Source of the DNA: Lepeophtheirus salmonis
Taxonomy: Eukaryota; Arthropoda; Copepoda; Siphonostomatoida; Caligidae
NCBI RefSeq assembly: GCF_016086655.4
Contig: NC_052131.2
Span: forward strand, 39,867,705 to 39,931,704
Length of the DNA stretch: 64,000 nt
Direction: 5' to 3'
The notes under the pieces were generated by a model, which was given only the letters and a program-made list of their open reading frames with translations, was not told the origin of the DNA and did no database searches. Shown here in pieces: positions 13,216-23,386 of the stretch. Numbering within the stretch: position 1 is the stretch's first letter; each line of letters opens with the position of its first letter. The translations under genes were made by a program, and so were the position numbers.

Positions 13216-14634
13216 GGACCAACCAACACAACACAAAAAACTTAATGAATTATTATACTTACAAAACCAAATCTCAAGTCAATACTTTATCTCAAACATA
13301 ATCACGAAGCAACTTTACACGTTTCTATATCTAATAAAAATAATCAATATGGAGTTCGTAGTTACAGGTTACTTATTTATATATGATTAATCAACATGAA
13401 CTTTGATATGTTTTCTCCTCAAGAATGAAAAAATAATGATCACATCTTTTAGTATTATATCGATTACCAACTGCAAAAATCCGCTCCCGCTTTTGAGGGC
13501 ATATAATATCCATGCCTGCTCATAATCGACTACTGCAGCGCCATCAACTATAACTTGGTCACTCTATATATTTTCTATGGATCTCTCAAAAAAAAAAAAG
13601 AAAAAAAAATTATACAACTGGTGTTTTAATAAAAGTAAGATTTGAAATACAATACCGACATTGTCAACTAGAGCGTTAAATGACGCTTTAATGTTAACTA
13701 CTTCTATTTCTACGTATGAGTTTTAATATAAAATTATATAGGATTGGTACGGACGTTATTTATCTATTTCAGTATATCAAACATTTTTTAACATTAAAAA
13801 TACAAACTAATTGTTTATTAAAAAATATACTGATTTATTTGTGAATATTTAGAAAGGAAGCCGAAAGAGAATTGAAGCATTCTTTTGAATAAATATTATT
13901 ATAAAATTATATGAAACAATGAATGTTAACCAATATTGGTAAGAATTTATTGCTATGAAGAACAAATACTATGAGTTTGATTGTTATTTTGTGATTTTTC
14001 TACTTAAAGTTGCCGCTCCGATATTACTTCGTTTTCGACTTTTATATATTTGACTATTATTTTTGCTCAGAAAATACTTGCTTGTAATATTAAAAATCTT
14101 GAAAGATACTTAATCAGAAAAATTATAAAAACTATGTCCCTCTTTACAATATTGGTATGAAACCGACGAGAATTTTTCATCACGATAGAGTTTAGTAAAT
14201 ACATTCACGAATAGAGACTTGGAGTTTTTATAAGTTAAGAAGCACTCTATATTCTTACTCGAATTGAAAATCAACCTCAATAAATCATAAGCATTTAGAC
14301 AGGTTAAGTATAAAATGTCAGATGTTTTTTTAGACCTCCTTGATTTAAAGAGTTCAAGAAAGATTCAATTTGATTTCTCTCACCAACATCTTCCAGAGAT
14401 ATCATTTTATCTGACTACAGAAGTTTGCGACAGAGTAAACAGGAATTCGATTTATTGATCGAGTCACGTACATATCCAGCAACATAAAATAATATATTAG
14501 CTTGCACAACATCTATAGTAAACTCCTTTGAAGGTTAATGAAATTGCAGAAGTTCAATACATCTTCTTCAATAGACAATGACTCCTCATGCTTAAAAATG
14601 TGTTTGATTTTACCAATGGCAATGTCAGTATTTT
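13216..14634. other. AT-rich intergenic sequence
   Basis: No supported gene. The region near 13480-13560 is less AT-rich and has a minus-strand open stretch of unknown meaning. A purine run sits at 13588-13609. Part may be flanking sequence of the neighbouring transposons. Confidence 0.4.
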
Positions 14635-15500
14635 TCAATATTGCTTTAACTTGTAATTTTTTTTCAGCTTCGAGGAATTGCCGGCAACAACATAATAGTC
14701 CGCTCCTGATAATTGTATATACTGTCCAAAATGATGTTCAATAGGACTTGAATTAATGTTGCCAAATTTTATAGAGATGAAACCCTTTTGGTCCAACAAA
14801 TACTTTGCCGGATTACACAAAGTTTTGGAAGCATGCTTACCTACTATGAACGTCACTGTACTAAGTCCACCGACTTTTGATTCTAAAAGGCTCTTTTCCC
14901 ATCTTGATATCTAGTGGTGGAGCATAATTGAATAATTCAAATTTAATTTATAATTTTAGTTGTGGGTTTTCTTTTCACCCTACCCTCTCTGAGCCCAGAA
15001 TTTGCGCACTCAACAGAAACAATACTTTAAAATTTATTTATACTTCCAACAAATTCATAAATTTTCCAGCCAACCTGAAGAATCTTGCTTCCCGTAGTAT
15101 TGCAATCTGCATATAGTTGTTCAGCTAAAGAATATTTTAGAAAGATTCATGTTCACGCGGTTCAATCGAGTGAGGTCCGATGACTTTATTGTTAAGGTGA
15201 AAAGCAATGTAAAGAGATACTTATCATGAAACAAAGTACGGTCTTAATTATTTCACCATCTAATTGTAATCCACTAAATTCCACCCTTTTGGAGGAGTTT
15301 ACCTCATCAAAAATCAAGGAAACTTTTCGTTCGTCTTGGGACAAACATTCGATTCTAGACTGTAAATATTGTATTGTAGCCGGAGAAAATCTTGAAATGT
15401 GATTATATGAATACTCAGATTTCCACCATTGAAATGAACTTACCTTGAAGAAGTTGTTGTTTTTGTCAAGTGTCATATCCCACACCAAATTGTAAATCAA
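14635..15500 (-). mobile_element. P-element/THAP9-like transposase pseudogene
   Basis: Read from 15500 downward. The first frame (15500-15192) has 'SPATIQYLQSRIECLSQDER' and then 'VSLIFDEVNSSKRVEFSGLQ' with 'KTVLCFMI', matching the RNase-H-like catalytic start of P-element/THAP9-type transposases (an acidic FDE motif before a 'YxG' turn). The distal frame (14856-14635) has 'SIKFGNINSSPIEHHFGQYI' followed by 'QLSGADYY', the C-terminal 'PLE..FG.YRQ..G' signature of the same group. Between them are stops and decay. Assignment is from motif memory and was not searched. It cannot encode an intact protein. Confidence 0.65.
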
Positions 15501-15547
15501 CTCTTTTGCAGTCCCTCTAGTGTGTTCTTTTTCCCTGGTTGTACAGA

Positions 15548-15694
15548 ATGAATCATGGTTTTACTAAGACATACTTTGAAACAGGAGCTGTGTACATATC
15601 TGTTTATAAAACGTATGAAGCTATGACACTGATTGTGTGTGTCATCATATGTCAGGATTCAACAAACTGCTTGGCCTATAAAAATGAACTATAA
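15548..15694 (+). pseudogene. PAN/apple-like motif, first copy (probably broken)
   Basis: A 48-codon frame from ATG to TAA. It contains 'YEAMTLIVCVIICQDSTNC' followed by LAY, with cysteines spaced like the half-domain of PAN/apple folds and closely matching the second motif downstream (MTLEDCVLECRNHTNC). The usual acidic residues after MTL are replaced by IV. The frame ends inside a local repeat of 'tataaaaatgaac' (15677-15723) that shifts the reading frame relative to the second motif, so this looks like a gene broken by a small repeat expansion. Known role of PAN domains: protein or carbohydrate binding in secreted proteins. Confidence 0.45.
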
Positions 15695-15705
15695 AAATTA
15701 TAAAA

Positions 15706-16002
15706 ATGACTATAAAAATGAACGAATGTGACTTGATTGATAAATACACCATTTATGATCATAGTACTAACATGATTTACATTAGGGAACGTAAGTGAAT
15801 TTAAATAATTAATTATTAAGCTAAATTAAATTATTTATTTCTCTTTAAAGCTTTTCTTTATTGGAATCAGGATGCATATCCATTATCATTCAAATATGAG
15901 CCGACAATGACATTGGAAGATTGTGTATTAGAATGCAGAAATCATACAAATTGCAATCATGTTGTGCTTTCTCACGAAAGAAATAATAGATTATTTTATT
16001 AA
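15706..16002 (+). CDS. PAN/apple-like domain gene segment, two exons
   Basis: Exon 1 is open to 15790 and ends at a consensus donor (gaac|gtaagtg). A 60-nt intron (15791-15850) ends in 'ctctttaaag', and exon 2 continues in phase from 15851 to a TAA at 16002. The joined frame has 'NECDLIDKYTIYDHSTNM' in exon 1 and 'PTMTLEDCVLECRNHTNC' in exon 2, a PAN/apple-type cysteine pattern. An alternative acceptor at 15880 would break the frame, which favours the one chosen. The listed start is the first ATG in frame, and the true start may be upstream. The domain is short and the protein appears truncated or a fragment. A signal peptide is not visible. A secreted binding protein is an inference from the domain. 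Confidence 0.5.
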
Positions 16003-16594
16003 AAATAATAATGTCCTCAGTGCATTGCAATGTGTGGATATTTGAAAAAATTTAGAAATGTAATTAAATTAAATTGAAGCATTTTGCATTTAATTAAATC
16101 AAATACAAAAAACATTATTATTATTTTAATATGAAATAAATTTTATTACTAATATTTTTGTATTTTATTTGTGCTACATTATGATAACTTGTTACTTATA
16201 TTTCTGACCTCAAAGAAACTATGCGTTATATCCTCCATCTGTTTTATCTAGTTGATGGCTTGGTATTTACAACTATCAGCCTTATAATGGTGTTTTGTTA
16301 TTTACACTTGATTTGAAATATTTTTCCAGTAAAAAAAATGCAATTGACACGTGAACACTTTCATGCTATTATTTTTGATAACTTTCAACATAATGTGTGG
16401 ACCATTGAAATCTGAACTTAGTAACTCAATAACTAATGAAGGGTGAGAGATTGAAATTAATTCATACTTCGATATATTAAAGTAGAAACAATTAGTTACA
16501 AACAAAACAAACCTAAGCTCTCTAGCTTACGTACAAATCAAGAAAATGACACTTGAACATGATCGAATAATTTCCATTTTCGCACTCGAAGCAG
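16003..16594. other. intergenic sequence downstream of the PAN-like gene
   Basis: AT-rich. A minus-strand frame at 16505-16302 has no recognisable feature. Just after the CDS, 16012-16056 translates to a cysteine-containing stretch (CPQCIAMC) that may be leftover coding sequence of the same gene. Confidence 0.35.
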
Positions 16595-17116
16595 TTGGGC
16601 GTCTCTAGGACCACTGTCTGCCCCGTCAACAATTCCACAACGTTGGAGCTGAAGAAGGATCTCCTTCAAAAAGGGCAAACTCGATCTGGAGGAGTTAAAG
16701 AAATAAGCCTAGGCAAATTCAAGCTAGAGATATTGTGGTTTCACAAAAGACTGTCCATAGAGCTATCAGAAAGGTACATGGAAAGTGCCTTGTGAGGGTG
16801 GAGAGGCCGATTTTGACACCAGCAATGAAAGAAACCAATCACTTCCCTTGCTAGACTCTTATGAATGAGTTTTGAATTATACTTTTGAGTTATCCATTTT
16901 TTGCCCCTTTACAGCCCTTATGCCAACCCTCTCGACTACACCTTCTTAGTGCATGTCGAAGGGAAGGCCTGCAGTCCAAACACCAAGGTTCTCAAAGCCA
17001 CTGTCAGCCAGCATTGGGACACTATGGTCAAGAACTACATTCGCAGTGGGTACCAGGCTTTCCACTACCGCCTTGAAGCTATAATTGTCCCTAAGGGAGG
17101 CTACATTAATGATTGA
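16595..17116 (+). mobile_element. Tc1/mariner element with deleted catalytic core
   Basis: The N-terminal helix-turn-helix part of a transposase is readable in pieces: 'QARDIVVSQKTVHRAIRKVH' then 'VRVERPILTPAMKE' (about 16710-16830). The sequence then jumps directly to the C-terminal end, 'YSPYANPLDYTFLVHVEGKA' through 'RLEAIIVPKGGYIND' and a TGA at 17114-17116. The DDE/D catalytic middle (several hundred bp) is missing, so it is a non-autonomous remnant. A possible right terminus is the segment around 17205-17239; the left terminus was not found. Confidence 0.75.
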
Positions 17117-18056
17117 GAGAGCTTAGATACACACATCTATTTATAGTATTGATTTTGTTGATATTCTATTGTTAATTAATAAATTTTATAGTTTTGAAGA
17201 TCTGAATTCAAAGTGTTCAAATTTTAATTGACCACTCTCTATAAATGTTAAGATATAATTTTTAAGGGTTGTTTTAAAATTAAAATTAATTAAACTATAG
17301 AGTCTAATTTTTTAGAGAAAGTCACATCGTTTTATTAACCCAGGATGTAAAGCAAGTCATCCAGGCTATAAAAAAACTTAATTCCCATCGAACCTCAAGG
17401 AGAAAGAAAATAAATACAGATACCATGTTCATGTTTTAAGCTGCACATAGTACAATTTTTTTTTTCTAGATTAATTTTAATAATTCACAGATATTTTAGA
17501 TACTGTTAAAATATGAGACATGGGAAAACATCTAGACAACTAAACTTTGCTTTCTTAGTATGTCGTTTTCTAGATCAATCAAAATTATTCACAGATTTTT
17601 TAGTTATGTACTGCTATAGACATATATTTTATATATTATTTCATACAAGCAAGTCAAAGACAGCATAATTTTTCCCCCAAAGTAATTAGGCTTTGGCTAA
17701 TATAATTTATTTTCCTTTATCATACATAAGATAACTCGACATGAACTCATCAATATTACTCACCGTTTTTCATGAGCACACCTATTTGTAACTATTCAAT
17801 ACAATAATGCTCATATCAATTCATATGACATTTTCTCTCTTCTAAAATAATAATAATAATAAGAGTTTGAGAATAAAAAATTAATATGTTGGGATGACTG
17901 ATAAGTACTTTAGTATTAAGAGCGCTTACTAATAAAAAAAAAAACAAAATTCATTTCAACATATCAGCGTTTATATTTTATTTAAATCTTAACATACAGA
18001 CCCAATAAGAGAAAAAAACCCAGAAACAGTGCTCTTGCTTTATATTTATATACATA
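17117..18056. other. AT-rich spacer between two mariner remnants
   Basis: Contains the probable 3' terminus of the first mariner (to about 17240) and then AT-rich sequence with no supported gene. Confidence 0.45.
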
Positions 18057-19047
18057 CAGGGTAGGGTAGCTGAACGTGGACTGTTAATTAATGTTGATTT
18101 TCTCTATGAAAAGGTTGTGTGAGTATTTTGATATTCTGCTTCATCCGTCTTTTTTTCATAAACAAACCATACTAAACATTTAGTCATTTCATCAGCAGCA
18201 GCGAGCAACAAGTATAAAGGAAGCGTATCTAAGATCTCCTAGATACTGGAGTAGATGTGATGAAGATTACAGATATTGTTAAGGTTTCTAGGAGGCTGGT
18301 TTATAGGTTGGCCAAGATGAAAAAAAAAATGGAGAAGACCTCTCAAGGACGTCAGGAAGTGGAAAGTATAATTTAAAGAGAGATACAAAGTTCTTATTAA
18401 GTTTGGAGAAGAATATCAAGGAGGATCCCACTACATAAGTCGATGAATTACCTAGCCAACAAATTCTCTGTGGTTTCTAGGACTGTCAGGAGGGTTATAA
18501 CGCACAACTGGGGATTAGTTTATTTCACAAGGACCCCACCCACCTTCTAAATATCGGCCAAGAGGCCCACTATAAGGTACTTAGGTACACTATCTTGCCA
18601 TGGTTGAATACCAACTACCCGGAGGGTAACTAAGTGTTAACTCAGGACGGCGCCCCCTCTCACACGTCCACCAAGTACCAAAAGTTCTGCGCATGGCTCG
18701 ATACTGGTCCAAAGGGATATGGATCCCTTTCCTCAGATTTGAACCCACTTGACCCTTCCATATGGAGCACTTTGGAGAGGGAAACCAAAAGGACCTCATA
18801 CCAAAATGTGAACTCACTGAAGTCCTCCATAGTGGTTGCATGGGACAACATGTCAGAGGAGTTTGTCATCAACGACGTGTAAAGGCTGTGATTGATAATG
18901 AAGGTGGCCATATTGAGTGAAAAAAGTTTTGGAGAACCTTGTCTACATGTTTTGTTAAAATTACTTTTTTGCCTATATTGGAAATATAAAATTATTGATG
19001 TATTCCTTAATCCATCTCTCGAGTCTTCATTTTAATACCCTACTCGG
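18057..19047 (+). mobile_element. mariner element, 991 bp, with TA duplication, pseudogenised
   Basis: Left end CAGGGTAGGGTA and the complement of the right end CCGAGTAGGGTA match at 10 of 12 positions, and both are flanked by TA (18055-18056, 19048-19049), the mariner target duplication. Inside, pieces such as 'VKITDIVKVSRRLVYRLAK' (HTH) precede the catalytic part. An open frame at 18634-18882 has 'TQDGAPSHTSTKYQKFCAWL' (second catalytic aspartate) and 'SSDLNPLDPSIWSTLERETK' (third). The end reads 'VKAVIDNEGGHIE' after a frameshift. Stops and frameshifts are frequent upstream. The length is shorter than the roughly 1.3 kb of full mariners, consistent with internal deletion. Confidence 0.8.
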
Positions 19048-19158
19048 TATATATACACATTCTACGTTATATGCACACGTTCGCAATATTTCATTAATAC
19101 GACTTCTTTGTTTTTTCTTAAATCAAAATATGTTTACAATATACATCATGGAGCACCA

Positions 19159-19164
19159 TATACA
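19159..19164. repeat. target-site duplication, left (TATACA)
   Basis: Identical hexamer to 20606-20611, immediately outside the long inverted repeats of the element between them. Confidence 0.6.
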
Positions 19165-19420
19165 GTAGGGGGTATCACGGTAACCCAAAATTGAGCTATC
19201 ACGCATTCTGACCCCTCAAAAGTTGCGAATGGTAAATAAAAATCCGTTTCATTAAAAAAAAAAAATTGGAGAAAAAAATTTAACCCCCCCCCCTTTTGTC
19301 CGGAAAGGTTTCTGTATGAAGTAAAAAAAAAGTTAAGAAATAAACTTTTTTTTACTTATTTATAAAAAAAACTTTATGTTCTCTAAAAAATGATATTGCA
19401 TGATATGCACGATTTTTGTT
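19165..19420 (+). repeat. left terminal inverted repeat
   Basis: Begins gtagggggtatcacgg. It pairs with 20345-20605 read in reverse complement, with scattered mismatches and homopolymer length differences, including a run of nine or more C near 19286. Confidence 0.75.
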
Positions 19421-19574
19421 CTATATAAGTTAGTATATAATAATGTGGATTATGTTATTTTTAAGCATATTATATGTAAATATATCAAACCGGGTACTGA
19501 CACTTAGTTTTAAATTTCCTTAGTTTATCTCTAGATTTTAAAGTTGGCAAAATGTATGTGTGTCTTTGGTTATA

Positions 19575-20176
19575 TCCCTAAACCTTACAGGAAGCCTCTG
19601 AAATTAGTTTCACAGCCCTTTCTACAGATTGGGAATGCCATGGAAATTTCTCTAATTTCAAAGGCTCATTCTTTGCTTTCATAAGTTCTTTATCTGACCA
19701 ATATTGTAAGATTGGAGGAACTGAAATTATTATCTTAGACCAATCAATCATATACATGAAATGATTTGATTCATAGTATTATCATTTTGTTAGGAATTAT
19801 GAATTGCCTATGGGGGTCATATGAAACTTTTGCATTCAAGACTTTGCTGAATGCAAATTTACGAACTTCGGAATCTTCATCTAACAATGCTGCTAACAAT
19901 ATATTTTAATGATGAGCGAAGAATGAATTTCGGGATAAATTTTTTTGTACAATAAGGGCCAGGATCTTGATCAATGCCTCTTGATAGTGAAATTGCAATC
20001 TGAAATTGCTTCGAACCATCGTAGCAATTCGGTTGACATTTAATTGCAAACCCCATTGGAGCGTAATAGTTTAAGATAAATGCTACCAATTTTAAGAGAT
20101 TTTTTTTAGGCTTTTTATTCGATATATAACATCGCAAAATACGATTAGCTTTGGTAAGCCATTTAGCCTCAAGCAA
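19575..20176 (-). pseudogene. transposase-like pseudogene of the long-TIR element
   Basis: From 20176 downward: 'AKWLTKANRILRCYISNKKP' and 'ILNYYAPMGFAIKCQPNC', then 'SLSRGIDQDPGPYC'. After a stop come 'DEDSEVRKFAFSKVL' and 'RQFIIP', and finally 'EKFPWHSQSVERAVKLISEA'. This order of blocks is one I remember from uncharacterised transposon proteins in many invertebrates, where the last motif is usually 'PCHTQAVERAVKLV'. The family name is not known to me. Stops and frameshifts break it, and the N-terminal half is missing. Confidence 0.6.
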
Positions 20177-20344
20177 GGTTCCTAGTGATTTAAGAGGTAT
20201 GTGGGAACCAGGAGGAATTTTTCCAAAAGAAGATATTGGCAGAACTTTATCCTTTTCATAAGTAACTCTTATCTTTTTCGTCTATTTTCGCACTAAATCC
20301 GGGAGCACGCAACGTTTACCTCGCTGTAAAAGTAAGGGACTTAA

Positions 20345-20605
20345 CTTTAGCAAAAAATTACATAAAGTGCATTATCATATTTCAAAGCACATAAAGCTTT
20401 TTTATAAATAAGAAAAAAAAAGTTTATTTCACATTATTTTTTTTTTACTTTATACACAAACCTTTCTGGATAAAAAGGGGGCAGGGGTCAATTTTTTTCT
20501 ACAGGATTTTGTTACTAGTACAACGGATTTCTATTCACAATTTGCAACTTTTGAGGGACCAGAATACGTGATAGCTCAATTTTGGGCTCCCGTGATAACC
20601 CCTAA
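20345..20605 (-). repeat. right terminal inverted repeat
   Basis: Reverse complement begins ttaggggttatcacggg and matches the left repeat through the shared blocks described for the element. Confidence 0.75.
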
Positions 20606-20611
20606 TATACA
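20606..20611. repeat. target-site duplication, right (TATACA)
   Basis: Matches the hexamer at 19159-19164. Confidence 0.6.
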
Positions 20612-21519
20612 ATGAACCCCGTGACTTGTTGTCATCAATTTTAATTGACAAAACACAAAGTCCAACCTCCTTGATGGCCAGAGTTATATTATTAGGTTTA
20701 TTTTTCTGAGGAACCAATATTAGTTTCAAAGTTTCAGTTGTTGACACTAAACTTCGAATTTGTTTTGACAAATTTTAACAAACCCGGATTATTGATCAAA
20801 ATTGGCATATTGTATTAAATGTATACTGAGTTTTCAAATTATTTATTAAATACAATAGAACTATCGTTACCTAGATTTAATATAATCCACACCATGTATA
20901 TCTATTTCCAGCGATTGTTTTAGTAATTATTATATATATTTTATTTTTTATACAAAGAACTCATCGTATTTCGATCATTAAATCATACAAAATGTCGGAT
21001 GTTAATACAAAAAAGAAACCAAATATTGACATAGTAACCTTAAAAATTTGTTTTCATTAGGTTTATTACACAAAAAACATTGAATTTAATTATTTTATAA
21101 AATATAAGCTGCTTTTATGTAATTAATTCAATGAAAAGTTGAATACACGTTGTTGAAAGATTCCTCCATAACCTGTCGCTTTCAAAATACCACAAATGAT
21201 GTGATTTCATCTTCTCCTCTTTTTGTGACGTAAGCAATAATTTTTAGTTCGTAATTTTACCATATTAACATAATACATTCTTAATCCTCCCTTAGTAAAA
21301 ATTCTTTTTTTTTTACGTAGTAAATAAAATAGGGTACATTATTTCACATGGTCAATCAATAAAAGAAGGTGGGGATCATTCTATAGAATAACCTATGTTT
21401 AAACCTAGGGCGCCAGAAAAAATTATTTGCTATTCAATATTTATTTAAGCATATGACCTTTAATAATAGATCTGAACAACAGAATTTAGGTCAGGAAATG
21501 TCCTTGGTCTGAAATCGTG
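20612..21519. other. AT-rich spacer before the tandem array
   Basis: No supported gene. If the array is transcribed on the minus strand, this is the region into which its transcript would terminate. Confidence 0.45.
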
Positions 21520-21525
21520 TTTATT
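21520..21525 (-). terminator. possible polyadenylation signal AATAAA downstream of the array
   Basis: The minus strand reads aataataaacacg here, about 85-90 bp past the stop codon in the terminal exon of unit 1 (TAA at 21609-21611). Such hexamers are common in AT-rich DNA, so position is the only supporting argument. Confidence 0.3.
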
Positions 21526-21532
21526 ATTTTTG

Positions 21533-21620
21533 TTTAACATAGTAAAAGAAAGAGACTAATTAAACAATAGTTCTTTCTGAAAATACATTTGTTTCATTCT
21601 CTCTTCCATTATAATTCAGT
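21533..21620 (-). repeat. chimeric left edge of the array
   Basis: This segment matches the interior unit sequence at about 24385-24471 (shared 'atagttctttctgaaaata' and 'tctcttccattataattcag' blocks) with some divergence. It is then joined directly to the exon A region, which in normal units lies about 1.34 kb further on. So the outermost unit begins with an old internal deletion or rearrangement. It also gives exon A a different downstream sequence and a new stop codon. Confidence 0.8.
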
Positions 21621-21672
21621 CGTATTCTCAATCCACATATAACCTTTCCAAATAGGTTTTACATCATTCGAC
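21609..21672 (-). other. candidate terminal exon (exon A of unit 1)
   Basis: Acceptor tttctcttgtag at 21673 upward. The one open frame reads 'SNDVKPIWKGYMWIEN' and then TTEL before TAA at 21609-21611. In every other unit the frame stops directly after 'WIEN'. No donor is apparent here, and a possible AATAAA follows at 21520-21525, so this could be the 3'-terminal exon of a transcript crossing the array. Confidence 0.4.
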
Positions 21673-21925
21673 CTACAAGAGAAAAATAAAAGTAATAATA
21701 ACTCTTTTGCCACAGTCACTTGAAGAAAACGTATGCCTTTAAGGTTTATTTGTGGAAGCACGTGTCCCAACCAGTATACCATAAGTGGGCATATGATTTC
21801 TATTTGAGACCCATAACTTAATATTTGCATTACGAAGGGTTCTTAAATAAACATTTTTTTGAAAGAACCAGAAAGGAAAAAAGCAATGCATTTTGAAGCA
21901 AAAAGAATATAAAAAGCTTACGTAC

Positions 21926-21998
21926 CTTATTAGTTTGTTTTATAGAATTGATTATTTCCACTTAAAATAGAACGACTCACTCATGAACGAATAATATC
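21926..21998 (-). other. candidate exon B, 73 nt
   Basis: Acceptor cttttcctttcag and donor AAG|gtacgtaag, both strong. All three frames contain stops. The frame entered from exon C runs 14 codons ('YYSFMSESFYFKWK') to a TAA, so it would be the last coding exon of that frame. Unit 3 has an earlier stop; units 9-11 change K to T near the end. Confidence 0.5.
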
Positions 21999-22209
21999 CT
22001 GAAAGGAAAAGAAAACAATAAACTGATTTATCACGTGTTTATCACGTATTAACTAATAGGTATTTACATAAAAATATTTCAGTCTCATTAAATCACATTT
22101 TTTTGCTTTCATGGATTGAATACTGGATTCAAGCAGAATAGGTTATACATCATGTTTTTAAAAACAAAACAAAAAACAGACTAACATTTTTAAAAGCAAT
22201 AAAATTTAC

Positions 22210-22256
22210 CGTCTGAAAAACAATTCCTGAGAAGATCATTGATACATAGATTCATC
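22210..22256 (-). other. candidate exon C, 47 nt
   Basis: Acceptor ttcaatttttgtag, donor ACG|gtaaatttt. Only one frame is open ('MNLCINDLLRNCFSD'). It is entered after two leftover bases from exon D and leaves one base, so it joins D and B in phase. Confidence 0.5.
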
Positions 22257-22517
22257 CTACAAAAATTGAAGAAAAAATCAGTAACTTGGAAAAAATAAAA
22301 AAATAACATGACTCAAAAAAATTAGTTGTGTTTTTGTTCCATCGTCGTTATCTCATGCTTCCAGTTGTAAACAAAGGAAGATGTGCGAAAGTTAGGATTT
22401 AGTCTACGATACCAATACAGTACGAAATGAGGATGGAATTAAAACAACATTCCGTGACTCTAGGCTCGACAGAAATACTACAACTGATTTCCTTATCAAA
22501 ATTAATAAATTACATAC

Positions 22518-22583
22518 CTTTTCATCAATTTTTTCATTTCGTAACCATACAATCTTTTGTCATTTTTTAAATATGATTGAGCC
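22518..22583 (-). other. candidate exon D, 66 nt
   Basis: Acceptor ctttttgcttttacag, donor AAG|gtatgtaat, both strong. Only one frame is open, a lysine-rich stretch with 'AQSYLKNDKRLYGYEMKKLM'. It enters and leaves in the same phase and is compatible with E or F upstream and C downstream. Confidence 0.55.
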
Positions 22584-22841
22584 CTGTAAAAGCAAAAAGA
22601 GGATACATTAAGTGAAAGCAGTGACATTCATTTAAAAGATAAAATCAAATGAAAAACGCTGTTCCGTTTCAGATTGAGGATTAAAGTATTGATTTACATT
22701 AAATCCACACCCAGAATCGAGTATATTTATTTAAATAAGTTTTACTCTACTTCATTTTGACGAAACAAACGGGTATAAGTTACCTCAATTGCTGCTTTTA
22801 ATGAAGAATGCATTAACTTTAATATCAATCATAAGACTTAC

Positions 22842-22915
22842 CAAGGGTTACGTTTCTTTTCTTTTTCATGAATAACTGACTGCCTATGCTTTCCAAACTT
22901 TTGATAAGATTGAAT
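22842..22915 (-). other. candidate exon E, 74 nt
   Basis: Acceptor attaaatttcag, donor CTTG|gtaagtctt (near-perfect). Two frames are open. The one compatible with exon D reads 'IQSYQKFGKHRQSVIHEKEK' and onwards, and its start resembles exon D (QSYxK). It enters at a codon boundary and leaves two bases, the same phase behaviour as exon F. Confidence 0.55.
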
Positions 22916-23124
22916 CTGAAATTTAATAGAAAAAAAAATAATAATTAAAGGTCTACAATATCTTGAATTCTTTAATGAAAAGTCATTATTGTTATTTCAG
23001 TTGAGTAATTTTATCGGCTCATTCTATATCAGCCCCGAAAGATGGTAATGTTTAAATGACTCATCATGACTTTACCTAGTCAATAGGCAAGTATATTTTT
23101 ATTTGTGTGTCTCAAATTAATTAC

Positions 23125-23183
23125 CTTTTTCCTAAGGTCCTGTCTTGTCCTCTCTCATCATCTTTTATGGATTCTAAAAACCC
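23125..23183 (-). other. candidate exon F, 59 nt
   Basis: Acceptor catttatttctag, donor AAG|gtaattaat. One frame open: 'GFLESIKDDERGQDRTLGK'. It enters at a codon boundary and leaves two bases. Direct joining to exon E in the frame open into D would fail (TGA TGA in the needed frame), whereas skipping E and joining D keeps the frame. Confidence 0.5.
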
Positions 23184-23386
23184 CTAGAAATAAATGAAAG
23201 ATTCTTAATAATCACATCAAAATATAGGAAACTTTTATGATTTGAAAAAATAGTACGATATCTCAGTTTAAAAACTCATTCAACAATTATTTCATTCTGT
23301 CGGGGAAAGAAGACAAAAATAGCTTTATTTTTTCATCATTTTTCCATATCTATTCAAATTGTAATTGCAATATTATGTAAACGCAC

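Larger units (their letters stand above)
19165..20605 (-). mobile_element. 1.44-kb DNA transposon with long terminal inverted repeats
   Basis: About 250 bp at each end are imperfect inverted repeats (left 19165-19420, right about 20345-20605). Shared blocks include 'ttgagctatcacg', 'cccctcaaaagttgc', an AT-rich homopolymer segment and 'acttatttataaaaaa'. A TATACA hexamer flanks both sides. The interior carries a broken transposase-like sequence on the minus strand. The element is too short to be autonomous. Superfamily not identified. Confidence 0.8.

Noticed and set aside
16885..17076. Plus-strand 63-codon frame overlapping the mariner C-terminus
   Set aside because: Shifted shadow of the transposase frame at 16901-17116, which carries the recognisable motif.
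20535..20771. Minus-strand 78-codon frame overlapping the right TIR
   Set aside because: It crosses the transposon boundary and target duplication, so it is a chance frame.
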